Below, piece by piece: positions 46,326-54,492 of a DNA stretch of 64,000 bases. Both the position numbers and the translations under genes were made by a program. Position 1 is the stretch's first letter, and every line of letters starts with the position of its first letter. The stretch comes from Nocardiopsis ansamitocini (GTDB lineage Bacteria; Actinomycetota; Actinomycetes; Streptosporangiales; Streptosporangiaceae). The stretch covers positions 1 to 64,000 of the forward strand of contig NZ_BSQG01000004.1 in the NCBI RefSeq assembly GCF_030268225.1, in the 5' to 3' direction. The notes under the pieces were generated by a model. It searched no databases and was not told the origin of the DNA. It saw only the letters and a program-made list of their open reading frames with translations.

Positions 46326-47410
46326 GTACCGAGGAGGAGTTCGCCCGGGCGGAGCGGCGGGTGCTGGGGGCCCGCGAGGCCCACGAGCTGTTCGGGCCCG
46401 CGCCCGGGGTGGGGGGCGAGCCGGGGGAGCAGGCGGCGCGGTGCTGGCGTGCTCTGGCGCGGTCCCTGCACCCCGATGCGTGCCCGCCGGGCATGCGCGG
46501 GCGGGCGTCGGTGGCGTTCGCGCGGTTGGGGGTGCTGTGGGGCGGGTACCGCGGGGCCGGCGGCGAGCAGCAGGTGCGCATCGCCACCGCGCAGCGCTCC
46601 TACCGGGTGGGGGCGTTGGTGGCGCGCGGGGACATCGCCAACGTCTACCGGGTGAGCTACACGCGCAAGGGCGGGGAGCAAGGCGAGGCGGTGATGAAGA
46701 TCGCGCGGTCGCCGGGCGACAGCGACCTGATGGCGGCCGAGGCGCACGCGTTGGCGCGTCTTGAGTCGCACGGCCCAGGGCACACCCGCGCCTACGTCCC
46801 GCGCCTGGTGGAGTCGTTCACCCACCGCGACGAGTCCACGGGGGCGCGTCGCGGGGTGACGGTCATGGAGCCCCTGGCGGGGTTCTTCACGCTGGCCGAG
46901 GTCGCGGCGGCCTACCCCGAGGGGGTGGACGCCCGTGACGCGGCGTGGATGTGGCGGCGCCTGCTGGTGGCGCTGGGCCACGGGCACCGGGCGGGGCTGG
47001 TGCACGGTGCGGCCCTGGGCGCCAACGTGCTCGTGCACCCCGGCGAGCACGGGCTGGTCCTGGCCGACTGGTGCTACTCGGTGCGGGCGGGGCAGCCGTT
47101 GGCGGCGATGGTGCAGGGCCAGGAGCGCTGGTACGGGCCGGAGGTGGCCGCGCGGGGGCCGGCCACCGCGGCCACCGACATCTTCACCGCGACCCGCACC
47201 ATCGAGGCGTTGGTGGGCACGCGGATGCCGCCGCGGTTGGCGGTGTTCGCGCGCGGATGCGCGTTGGCCAATCCCGCGGCGCGTCCCGGCGACGCCTGGG
47301 CGCTGCTGGAGGAGTTGGACGAGGTGTTGGAGGAGTTGTGGGGGCCGCGGCGGTGGCGGCCCTTCGCGATGCCCGCCGGGGCCGCTGCCGAGGGTGTGGC
47401 GTCCCGGTAG
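46322..47410 (+). CDS. J-domain-like/pseudokinase fusion protein
   Basis: 362 residues, coupled to the NUDIX gene by GTGA. Residues 15-75 resemble a J-domain, AREAHELFGP followed by CWRALARSLHPDACP, with the HPD tripeptide at 50-52. Residues 95-345 follow a protein-kinase fold: beta-3 Lys126 in GEAVMKIARS, helix C Glu in AAEAHALARL, but the catalytic loop reads LVHGAALGANVLVH (HRD replaced by HGA at 228-230) and DFG is ADWCYSV. Phosphotransfer is therefore unlikely; a scaffold or allosteric role is more plausible. The gap to the next gene is 73 bases. Confidence 0.85.
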   Translation: MSTEEEFARAERRVLGAREAHELFGPAPGVGGEPGEQAARCWRALARSLHPDACPPGMRGRASVAFARLGVLWGGYRGAGGEQQVRIATAQRSYRVGALVARGDIANVYRVSYTRKGGEQGEAVMKIARSPGDSDLMAAEAHALARLESHGPGHTRAYVPRLVESFTHRDESTGARRGVTVMEPLAGFFTLAEVAAAYPEGVDARDAAWMWRRLLVALGHGHRAGLVHGAALGANVLVHPGEHGLVLADWCYSVRAGQPLAAMVQGQERWYGPEVAARGPATAATDIFTATRTIEALVGTRMPPRLAVFARGCALANPAARPGDAWALLEELDEVLEELWGPRRWRPFAMPAGAAAEGVASR

Positions 47411-47483
47411 CAGCGGGACACCGCGAAGGGCCGCGAGTACGCCGTTTTCAGAGTCGGATCGATTACGAGAGCAGGGAAGAACC

Positions 47484-48488
47484 ATGGGAAGCGGACACTG
47501 GTCCACCGATGTGTACGGGGCGGCGCGGGCCTATCGCGCCAGTACCGGGGCGAGCGCGTTCGGCTACACCGACGACGTCAGCGCCAAGGCGCCGCGCAGT
47601 TCCTGGAAGGCCCACCCCAGCCTGGACCCCAAGGGGGTGGGGGTGCGGGAGAGCCGTGATTCCGATGAGCACCCGCTCTCCCAGGCCGTGGCGGTGCTGT
47701 TCGACGTGACCGGGTCGATGGGGCACATTCCGCGTGGTTTGCAGGCCAAGCTGCCGGAGCTGTTCGGGTTGCTGCTGCGCAAGGGCTACTTGGCCCACCC
47801 CCAGATCATGTTCGGCGGTATCGGGGACGCCACGTGCGACCGTGCGCCCTTGCAGGTGGGGCAGTTCGAGTCCGACAACCGTATGGACACCCAGTTGGGC
47901 GACATCCTGTTGGAGGGCGGGGGTGGCGGCCAGATGATGGAGTCCTATGAGCTGGCCATGTACTTCATGGCGCGGCACACGGCCATGGACTGCCTGGACA
48001 AGCGGGGCCGGCGCGGTTACCTGTTCCTCATGGGCGACGAGCTGGCCTATCCGGTGGTCAAGGCCAAGGAGGTGCGTGCGGTGATCGGGGACGACATCCA
48101 CGACGACATTCCCCTGGCCCAGATCGTGGCCGAGCTCAAGGCGAAGTTCGAGGTGTTTCACATCGTGCCGGCGGGCGCCTACCACGCCAAGGACACGCGT
48201 CTGGAGGAGTTCTGGCGGTCGCTGTTCGGCCAGAACGTGATCATGTTGGAGGACCTGGACGCGGTCAGCGAGACGATCGCGGTGACGATCGGGTTGGCCG
48301 AGGAGGCCATCGACCTGGCGCAGGGGCTGGCCGACCTGGGGGACGTGGGGTCCTCGGCGGGGGAGGCGGTGTCCAAGGCGTTGGCGCCCATCGCGCGCGG
48401 GCGCACGGTGGCGGTGCGCGGGGGGCTGCCCGCGGACCTGGGCGGGGGCGACGACGAGGCGGGTCCGGCACGCACCAGGAGACTGTGA
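47484..48488 (+). CDS. vWA-domain protein with DVTGS MIDAS motif
   Basis: 334 residues from ATG 47484, behind AGGGAAGA. AVAVLFDVTGSMGHIPRGLQ (MIDAS residues 74-78) is a metal-ion site variant DxTGS; further ligands probably lie in MFGGIGDATCD and YLFLMGDE. The first 60 residues are Ser/Ala-rich (HWSTDVYGAARAYRAS). No signal peptide or membrane segment, so it acts in the cytoplasm. vWA proteins paired with kinases occur in tellurite/Ter stress systems. The next gene begins one base after its stop. Confidence 0.88.
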   Translation: MGSGHWSTDVYGAARAYRASTGASAFGYTDDVSAKAPRSSWKAHPSLDPKGVGVRESRDSDEHPLSQAVAVLFDVTGSMGHIPRGLQAKLPELFGLLLRKGYLAHPQIMFGGIGDATCDRAPLQVGQFESDNRMDTQLGDILLEGGGGGQMMESYELAMYFMARHTAMDCLDKRGRRGYLFLMGDELAYPVVKAKEVRAVIGDDIHDDIPLAQIVAELKAKFEVFHIVPAGAYHAKDTRLEEFWRSLFGQNVIMLEDLDAVSETIAVTIGLAEEAIDLAQGLADLGDVGSSAGEAVSKALAPIARGRTVAVRGGLPADLGGGDDEAGPARTRRL

Positions 48489-48489
48489 G

Positions 48490-49764
48490 ATGCAGTCCCC
48501 GGTGATCGTGGTGGACCTGGGGTTCGGCGACGCGGGCAAGGGCACGGTCGTGGACTGGTTGTGTGCGCGCGACGGTGGGCGTCCGGCGTCGGTGGTGCGT
48601 TTCAACGGCGGGGCCCAGGCCGCCCACAACGTGGTGACCCCCGATGGGCGCCACCACACCTTCGCGCAGTTGGGGGCGGGGATGTTCACCCCCGGCACCG
48701 TGACGTTGCTGTCGCGGTTCATGCTCGTGGACCCCTTGGCGTTGGCGGCCGAGGCCGCGCACCTGCAGCAGTTGGGGGTGGTGGCGCCGTTGTCGCGGGT
48801 GATGGTGGATGCCGACGCGCTCGTCACCACCCCCTATCATCGGGCCGCCAACCAGGCGCGGGAGCGTGCCCGGGGTGCGGGGCGCCACGGGTCGTGCGGT
48901 ATGGGGGTGGGGGAGACCGCGCGGTACGGGGTGTGCCACGGCGAGCAGGCGCCGCGGGTGGGCGACTGTGCCGATCCGGTGCGCATGCGGCGTCTGCTGG
49001 GGGTGTTGCGCGAACGGTTGGAAGCGGAACTGGGGCCTTTGGGCGGGCCGTCGGTGCAGGAGTGCGCGCAGGTGTTCGCCGCGTTCGCCCAGCGCGTGGA
49101 GGTGGTGGGCGGGGGGCGCTTGAAAGAGTTGGTCGCGCGGGGGCCGGTGGTCATGGAAGGCGCCCAGGGGGTGTTGTTGGACGAGTGGCACGGCCTGCAC
49201 CCCTACACCACGTGGTCGACCACCACCAGCGCCAACGCGCGCGTCCTCCTGGAGGAGGCGGGGGCCGATGCGCCCTACACGTTGGGGGTGGTGCGCACCT
49301 ACACCCCGCGCCACGGGCCGGGGCCGCTGCCCACGGAGGACCCGGGGCTGGGGCGTGCGCTGGTGGAGGCGCACAACGGCACCGGGCCCTGGCAGGGCGC
49401 GTTTCGGGTGGGGCACTTCGACGGCCCGTTGCACCGCTATGCGGTGGCGGCCACCGGGGGGGTGGACGGGGTGGCGTTGACGCACGTGGACGCGCCCGAA
49501 CGGGCGGGGCTGCGGCTGTGTACCGGTTATGACACCGAGTGGGGGCCGATGGAGGAGGTGCCCGCGGCGGTGGTGGGCGATTTGGAGCGTCAGCAGGAGT
49601 TGGGGCGGGTGTTGGACAAGGCGGTACCGCGACTGGTGGAGGTGGGCGCCCGGGAGTGGCCGGGTGTGGTGGAGCAGGCGCTGGGCGCACCGGTGGTGGT
49701 GGCGTCGAGGGGGCCCGGGCGCGGCGACAAGCAGGTGCGTGCGGCGGGGCGCGCGGTGGTGTGA
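48490..49764 (+). CDS. Divergent adenylosuccinate synthetase-like protein (PurA paralogue)
   Basis: 424 residues, normal PurA length. The N-terminal loop GFGDAGKGTVVDWL retains the catalytic Asp14 (PurA: GDEGKGK) and FNGGAQAAHNVV retains His46. IMP-contact EGAQGVLLDEWHGLHPYTTW is recognisable. Two sites differ: the aspartate-binding RRRRTGWLD of PurA is QGAFRVGHFD (about residues 302-311), and the GTP base motif TKLD is THVD (about 329-332). Purine biosynthesis is therefore unlikely to be its main job. It may act on a modified nucleotide, as the phage enzyme PurZ does (inference). It is last in the operon. Confidence 0.88.
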   Translation: MQSPVIVVDLGFGDAGKGTVVDWLCARDGGRPASVVRFNGGAQAAHNVVTPDGRHHTFAQLGAGMFTPGTVTLLSRFMLVDPLALAAEAAHLQQLGVVAPLSRVMVDADALVTTPYHRAANQARERARGAGRHGSCGMGVGETARYGVCHGEQAPRVGDCADPVRMRRLLGVLRERLEAELGPLGGPSVQECAQVFAAFAQRVEVVGGGRLKELVARGPVVMEGAQGVLLDEWHGLHPYTTWSTTTSANARVLLEEAGADAPYTLGVVRTYTPRHGPGPLPTEDPGLGRALVEAHNGTGPWQGAFRVGHFDGPLHRYAVAATGGVDGVALTHVDAPERAGLRLCTGYDTEWGPMEEVPAAVVGDLERQQELGRVLDKAVPRLVEVGAREWPGVVEQALGAPVVVASRGPGRGDKQVRAAGRAVV

Positions 49765-49836
49765 AGCGGGGGCGTCGGTCGGGGGCCGCGCCCGGGCCTT
49801 GCCCTTCGTGGTCGCCTTCACCGCGGCTGCGGTGGC

Positions 49837-50142
49837 CTAGGAGGCCAGCTGTTCGCGTGCGCTGTGATCGGGGCCGGTCGGCTCGTCGGCGCCGTGCTCG
49901 GGCCGGTTGATGTCGGCCCACACCGTGTCGAGGGAGAGGCCGAGGACGTCGGCGATCGCGGCGATGGTGGGGAAGGCGGGGGTGGCTACGCGGCCCGACT
50001 CGATCTTGCGCAGGGTTTCGGGTGAGACGCGTGCGTCGAGTGCGGTCTCAAGCATCGAGCGTTCTCCCCTTGCGCGACGCAATAGGGCGCCGAGGCGCTG
50101 TCCGCGCTCGACCTCTGCGGGTGTGAGCGGCAACCTGACCAT
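49837..50142 (-). CDS. XRE-family helix-turn-helix regulator
   Basis: 101 residues from ATG 50142. The helix-turn-helix reads RGQRLGALLRRARGER, METALDARVSPETLRKIESG and PAFPTIAAIADVLGLSLD. The C-terminal 25 residues are acidic and probably unstructured. It is divergent from a methionine aminopeptidase gene with repeated CCGGGATA between them, so it probably controls that gene and itself. Confidence 0.9.
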   Translation of the reverse strand: MVRLPLTPAEVERGQRLGALLRRARGERSMLETALDARVSPETLRKIESGRVATPAFPTIAAIADVLGLSLDTVWADINRPEHGADEPTGPDHSAREQLAS

Positions 50143-50208
50143 GGCTGCGACTCTAGCACCGGGATAATATGGCCGGGATAGTTATTGGTCGCATGAGGAG
50201 GGTGCCGC
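50143..50208. promoter_or_regulatory. Divergent promoter with CCGGGATA direct repeats
   Basis: CCGGGATA occurs at 50159-50166 and 50173-50180 (14 bases apart). TAATAT at 50165-50170 is a plausible -10 for the rightward gene. AGGAGGG close to the ATG at 50209 is the ribosome-binding site. Confidence 0.5.
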
Positions 50209-50991
50209 ATGATCGAGATCCTGAACCCCACCAGCCTGCCCCAGGCAAGAGAGACGGGTGCCCTGGTCGCGGACATTTTGCAGACCATGAGGAGCCGTAG
50301 CGCCGTGGGCACGAACCTCCTGGACATCGACCGGTGGGCCAAGGCCATGATCGCCGAGGCCGGGGCGCAGTCCTGCTACGTCGACTACGCGCCGTCCTTC
50401 GGGCGCGGACCGTTTGGCCACTACATCTGCACGGCCGTCAACGACGCCGTGCTCCACGGACGGCCCCACGACTACGCGCTCGGGGACGGCGACCTGCTGA
50501 CACTCGACCTCGCCGTCTCCAAGGGCGGAGTCGCGGCAGACGCCGCCATCAGCTTCATCGTGGGCGATTTTACGCCCCCGGAGAGCGTCGCGCTGATCAG
50601 CGCGACCGAACGGGCGTTGAGCGCGGGCATCGCGGCGGCCGGGCCCGGAGCGCGCATCGGCGACATCTCCCATGCCATCGGCACGGTCCTCAGCGAGGCG
50701 GGGTATCGGATCAACACCGAGTTCGGAGGTCATGGCATCGGATCGACGATGCACCAGGACCCGCACGTCTCGAACACCGGACGCCCCGGCCGCGGATACA
50801 AACTGCGTCCCGGGCTGCTGCTCGCACTGGAGCCGTGGGTCATGGCCGACACCGACGAGCTCGTCACCGATGCCGACGGGTGGACGCTGCGAAGCGCGAC
50901 GGGCTGCCGGACGGCACACAGTGAGCACACGATCGCCATCACCGAGGACGGAGCCGAGATCCTCACCGTGGCGGGGCGGGCGCAGCCGTGA
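50209..50991 (+). CDS. map: Type I methionyl aminopeptidase
   Basis: 260 residues from ATG 50209. The five metal ligands are present: Asp pair in LTLDLAVSKGGVAADAAISF, His in FGGHGIGSTMHQDPHVSN, Glu in LLLALEPWVMADT and Glu in RTAHSEHTIAITEDG. YICTAVNDAVLHGRP is also family-typical. It removes the initiator Met from new proteins. Because the organism surely has a housekeeping copy elsewhere, this regulator-linked copy may be accessory or resistance-related (inference). Confidence 0.93.
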   Translation: MIEILNPTSLPQARETGALVADILQTMRSRSAVGTNLLDIDRWAKAMIAEAGAQSCYVDYAPSFGRGPFGHYICTAVNDAVLHGRPHDYALGDGDLLTLDLAVSKGGVAADAAISFIVGDFTPPESVALISATERALSAGIAAAGPGARIGDISHAIGTVLSEAGYRINTEFGGHGIGSTMHQDPHVSNTGRPGRGYKLRPGLLLALEPWVMADTDELVTDADGWTLRSATGCRTAHSEHTIAITEDGAEILTVAGRAQP

Positions 50992-51109
50992 GGGACGCAG
51001 CCGCGCCCGTCCCGGCGCCTCGCCGCGGAGCGCCGGTGGGAAGAACGGTTGTTCGCCGTCCCACGCCGACCGCCGCACCCCATCCGCAACGGCGCGCCCG
51101 TGTGCCCGA

Positions 51110-52114
51110 TCAGTGCGCTTGGGCGGGGACGGCGACCAGGGCGCAGAAACCGGCGTCCAGGTGCAGGACGTGGGCCAGGTCGAGGTGGGCCCGGGTGCAC
51201 AGGGCGGCGTACTGGTCGCGGGTGCGTTCGCGTCCGCCGGTGATGGCCATCATGTGCAGGTCGTGGGCGATGGACAGGGTGGAGTCGGGGCTGAGCAGGC
51301 GTTCGACGACCAGCAGGCGCGCGTGTGCGGGCATGGTCGAGCGGATGCGGGTGAGGATGCGCGCGGCGTCGGCGTCGTCCCAGTTGTGCAGGACGCGGCT
51401 GAGCGTGTAGACGTCGGCGGGCGGGGCGGCGTCGGTGAAGAAGTCGGCGGGGCGGGTGCGGGCGCGCCCCTGGGCGACGAGGCGGTCCATGGCGGGGTCC
51501 AGGCGGGCGAGGACGTCGGCGCGGTCGGTGAGGGTGCCGCTGAGGTGGGGGTGGTGGGCCATGAGGGTGGCCAGGAAGCGGCCGTTGCCGCCGCCCACGT
51601 CGGTGAGGGTGCGGGCGGTGGTGAAGTCGTGGTCGGTGGCCAGACGGGTGGCCGCGGTGTGGGAGGCGGCGGCCATGGCGGTGTCGAAGACGGCTGCGTC
51701 GTCGGGGGTGGCGTGCAGGTAGGGGTAGACGGGGGCGCCGTTGGCGTGGGGGAAGGCGGCGTGCCCGGTGCGGATGGTGTGCTCCAGGTGCTGCCAGGCG
51801 CTGGTGATGGCGGGCAGCGCGTAGAGGCGGGCCAGGGGGGCGAGGCTGTGGGGGTGGGCGCGGGTGAGCAGACGCGCGGCGGGGGCCAGGGCGTGACCGT
51901 CCGGGTGGGGGGTGACCAGGTGGGTGGCGGTGAGCAGGCGGAGCAGACGTTCGAGGGAGGGGGCGTGGGTGCGGGTGCGGTGGGCGATGTCGCCGGTGGT
52001 GCGGGGGCCCTCGTCGAGGATGTCGAAGACGCCGATGCGCAGTGCGGTGTGCACGGCGTGGGTGGTCCAGGGGGCGGTGAGCAGGGCCAGGACGGTGTCG
52101 GCGTCGGATCGCAC
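51110..52114 (-). CDS. SAM-dependent O-methyltransferase (plant-type, family 2)
   Basis: 334 residues from GTG 52114; TACCAT six bases upstream and the lack of a ribosome-binding site suggest a leaderless transcript. The N-terminal dimerisation domain is ALRIGVFDILDEGPRTTGDIA and SLERLLRLLTATHLV; SAM binding is LTDVGGGNGRFLATLMAHHP; the catalytic region includes YTLSRVLHNWDDADAARIL (His). Members methylate aromatic polyketides and phenols. It is isolated from any biosynthetic cluster in the window. Confidence 0.9.
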   Translation of the reverse strand: MRSDADTVLALLTAPWTTHAVHTALRIGVFDILDEGPRTTGDIAHRTRTHAPSLERLLRLLTATHLVTPHPDGHALAPAARLLTRAHPHSLAPLARLYALPAITSAWQHLEHTIRTGHAAFPHANGAPVYPYLHATPDDAAVFDTAMAAASHTAATRLATDHDFTTARTLTDVGGGNGRFLATLMAHHPHLSGTLTDRADVLARLDPAMDRLVAQGRARTRPADFFTDAAPPADVYTLSRVLHNWDDADAARILTRIRSTMPAHARLLVVERLLSPDSTLSIAHDLHMMAITGGRERTRDQYAALCTRAHLDLAHVLHLDAGFCALVAVPAQAH

Positions 52115-52200
52115 GCCCCAATGGTAACGGTGGGTGAGAGGGGGTGTGGTGAGAGCGGCGGACTGCCGGTGGGCGGCCCGCCGCTGTGGCGCGGCAGGGG

Positions 52201-53166
52201 TCAGGGCCAGCGCATGTCGGTTGAGTGGGGCAGGGCGCTGACGCGGGTCTCGGGGTGGGCGTTGAGTTCGGTGTGGAGTTGGGTCCATGCCTGGGCGGGG
52301 GTGTTGTCGGTGCCGGTGCAGCCGCGTTGGGCGCAGGCTTTGGACTGGGACATGGCGCCGGCGAAACGCAGGGCGGGTGCACCGGCGCGTTTTCCCCATG
52401 CGCTGATGTGGGACCACTGACGGGCCTGGACGCCGTCGGTGCGGTAGATCTGGGGGATGACGTGCATGCGGGCGGGGGCCGCGCCTCCGGCCACGTAGTG
52501 GACGTCGCCGGTGGTCCAGCCGTTGTGGCAGGTGGTGGAGGAGGACCCGTAGAAGGGGCAGCCGTCGGCGGAGTTGGCGGCGTAGAGGTCGACGGTGGCG
52601 CTGGTGGTGAAGGCGCGCACCCAGTCGCGGGCCCAGGCGGGGGCGGACCAGGAGGGTTCGGCGTCCACGGCCCCGGTGATGGTGACGGCGTCGGTGGTGG
52701 CGCGGCGGGCGGCCTGGTTCACGGTGGTGGCCCAGGCGCGTCCGGCGGTGGCACCACCGACGCCGCCGTCGGACTTGTTGTTGACGCCCAGCGCCAGGAG
52801 GGCGGTGGCGCCTGCGGTGCGGCAGTCGGTGAAGCCGCGGGCCCAGGCGTGGGCGGCGTCGATGGCGCGCGAGGTGGGGACGCGACTGGTCGTGGTGGCC
52901 GCGGTGGTCCCGGGGTGGCGCAGGACTCCGCCGGCTTCCTGGGTGCCGAAGAACAGGACGCGCAGTCCCGAGCGTCCGCTCGTGCCTTGGGCGCATCCGG
53001 CGCCGCGGGCGTGGTCGAGGTCGGAGGCCGCTCCGGTGAGGGTGAGGTAGTGGCTGGTGGTGGCCGCAGGTGCGGTTGCGGCGGTGGCGGGGGCGAGGGG
53101 GGTGAGGGCCAGGGCCGCCACCAGGAGGGGCAGGGCTGCGTGTGCGGGGCGCGGGGCGGGTGCCAT
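52201..53166 (-). CDS. Secreted protein of unknown function, glycosidase-like motif
   Basis: 321 residues from ATG 53166. Residues 1-32 form a signal peptide (ALPLLVAALALTPLAPATAA). The mature part has several Cys (GAGCAQG, FTDCRT, DGCPFYGSSSTTC, KACAQRGC) likely in disulphides. The segment VTITGAVDAEPSWSAPAWARD, with VHYVAGG and HVIPQIYRTDGVQ, resembles the barrel of lysozyme-like hydrolases, with an acidic pair at DAE. Assignment to a family is uncertain. Confidence 0.75.
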   Translation of the reverse strand: MAPAPRPAHAALPLLVAALALTPLAPATAATAPAATTSHYLTLTGAASDLDHARGAGCAQGTSGRSGLRVLFFGTQEAGGVLRHPGTTAATTTSRVPTSRAIDAAHAWARGFTDCRTAGATALLALGVNNKSDGGVGGATAGRAWATTVNQAARRATTDAVTITGAVDAEPSWSAPAWARDWVRAFTTSATVDLYAANSADGCPFYGSSSTTCHNGWTTGDVHYVAGGAAPARMHVIPQIYRTDGVQARQWSHISAWGKRAGAPALRFAGAMSQSKACAQRGCTGTDNTPAQAWTQLHTELNAHPETRVSALPHSTDMRWP

Positions 53167-53468
53167 GGCGGACGTCCTCGGGTGGTCGGGGCCGGGTGGT
53201 GCTGCCTATTGAGCCCCGGGTGCGGGGTGCGGGGCCACCCGACGTGCAAAACGGGCGTTTCTGCCGCTCATGGTGGGCAAGTGGGGTGTTGGGGGTGGAA
53301 TCGGCGGGGGGTCGGGGCGATGTCATCCAATGGCTACACGGCGGCGACGTCCCGGAAAAACACGGCGGCTATAACGAGTCGCTAGGCGTGGTCATCGATG
53401 CCGCTGATCAGGCCCGACTCGTTGGGGGCGCTTGAGTGCGCGCCGGAGCCGATCCATGGGGAGGCAAC
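53167..53468. other. Intergenic region upstream of gpgS
   Basis: 302 bases between divergent genes. No gene, strong promoter or hairpin was identified; only the ribosome-binding site at 53457-53463 is clear. Confidence 0.35.
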
Positions 53469-54434
53469 GTGCTGGCAGAGGTAGAGGCATGGCTGGACAA
53501 GCGCACCAGCCGCGCACAGGACTGGGACGCGCGGGAGCTGGCCGCGGCCAAGGGACAGCAGAGAGTCACCGTGGTGTTGCCCGCCCGTAACGAGGCCGCG
53601 ACCGTGGGGTCGATCGTGGCGAGTATCCGCACCGCCCTGTGCGAGGAGGTGGCGCTGGTCGACGAGATCGTGGTCATCGATTCGCGCAGCAGCGACGACA
53701 CCGCGCAGGTGGCGCGCGGGGCGGGCGCCACCGTCTACCACCAGGACGCCATCCGGCCCGACCTGGCCGGAGGGGAGGGCAAGGGGGAGGCGTTGTGGAA
53801 GTCGCTGTTCGTGGCCACCGGCGACATCCTGGTGTTCGTCGACGCCGACCTGCTCAGTTTCACGCCTTCCTACGTGACGGGGTTGCTGGGGCCGCTGATC
53901 AGTGATGACACGGTGGCCTACGTCAAAGCCTGCTACGACCGCCCGCTCAAGGGCACCCCTGGGCAGACGTTCAACGGGGGCCGGGTGACGGAGTTGGTGG
54001 CGCGCCCGCTGCTCAACCAGTACTGGCCGCGCCTGGCCGGGTTCGTGCAGCCGCTCTCGGGCGAGTACGCCGGGCGTGCCCACGTGCTGCGGGGTCTGCC
54101 GTTCGTGTCGCACTACGGCGTGGAACTGGGGTTGTTGGTGGACCTGGTGGAGCAGTACGGGTTGGATGCGATGGCGCAGGTGGACCTGGGGCGGCGTGAG
54201 CACACCAACCAGACCACCCCCGACCTGGGGGTGATGGCCGCCCAGATCCAGCACACCGCGCGTCTTCGCCTGGTGCGTTCGGGCCGGTTGGTGGAGCCCC
54301 AGGGGGAGGCGGCCACGACGCTGGTGCAGTACGTGCGTTCGGGGGCCGGCGAGGGCGACTACGCGCCGCGTCCACGCGAGACCGCCATCACCGAACGCCC
54401 GCCCGCCGACACCTTGGAGCCCGTCCTGGTGTGA
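53469..54434 (+). CDS. gpgS: Glucosyl-3-phosphoglycerate synthase
   Basis: 321 residues from GTG 53469, with GGGGAGG about five bases upstream; the earlier GTG at 53436 lacks one. GT81-family motifs: VTVVLPARNEAATVGSIVAS, EIVVIDSRSSDDTAQVA, GKGEALWKSLFVATGDILVF and the metal-binding DAD in VFVDADLLSF; YVKACYDRPL and GELVARPLLNQYWP-like ELVARPLLNQYWP are also conserved. It makes glucosyl-3-phosphoglycerate, precursor of methylglucose lipopolysaccharides or a stress solute in actinobacteria. Confidence 0.94.
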   Translation: MLAEVEAWLDKRTSRAQDWDARELAAAKGQQRVTVVLPARNEAATVGSIVASIRTALCEEVALVDEIVVIDSRSSDDTAQVARGAGATVYHQDAIRPDLAGGEGKGEALWKSLFVATGDILVFVDADLLSFTPSYVTGLLGPLISDDTVAYVKACYDRPLKGTPGQTFNGGRVTELVARPLLNQYWPRLAGFVQPLSGEYAGRAHVLRGLPFVSHYGVELGLLVDLVEQYGLDAMAQVDLGRREHTNQTTPDLGVMAAQIQHTARLRLVRSGRLVEPQGEAATTLVQYVRSGAGEGDYAPRPRETAITERPPADTLEPVLV

Positions 54435-54492
54435 GGTGGCGCGCCCCCGCCCGCGCCGCGCCAAGGAGCGGGCGGGGTTAGCGTTGGGTCCT

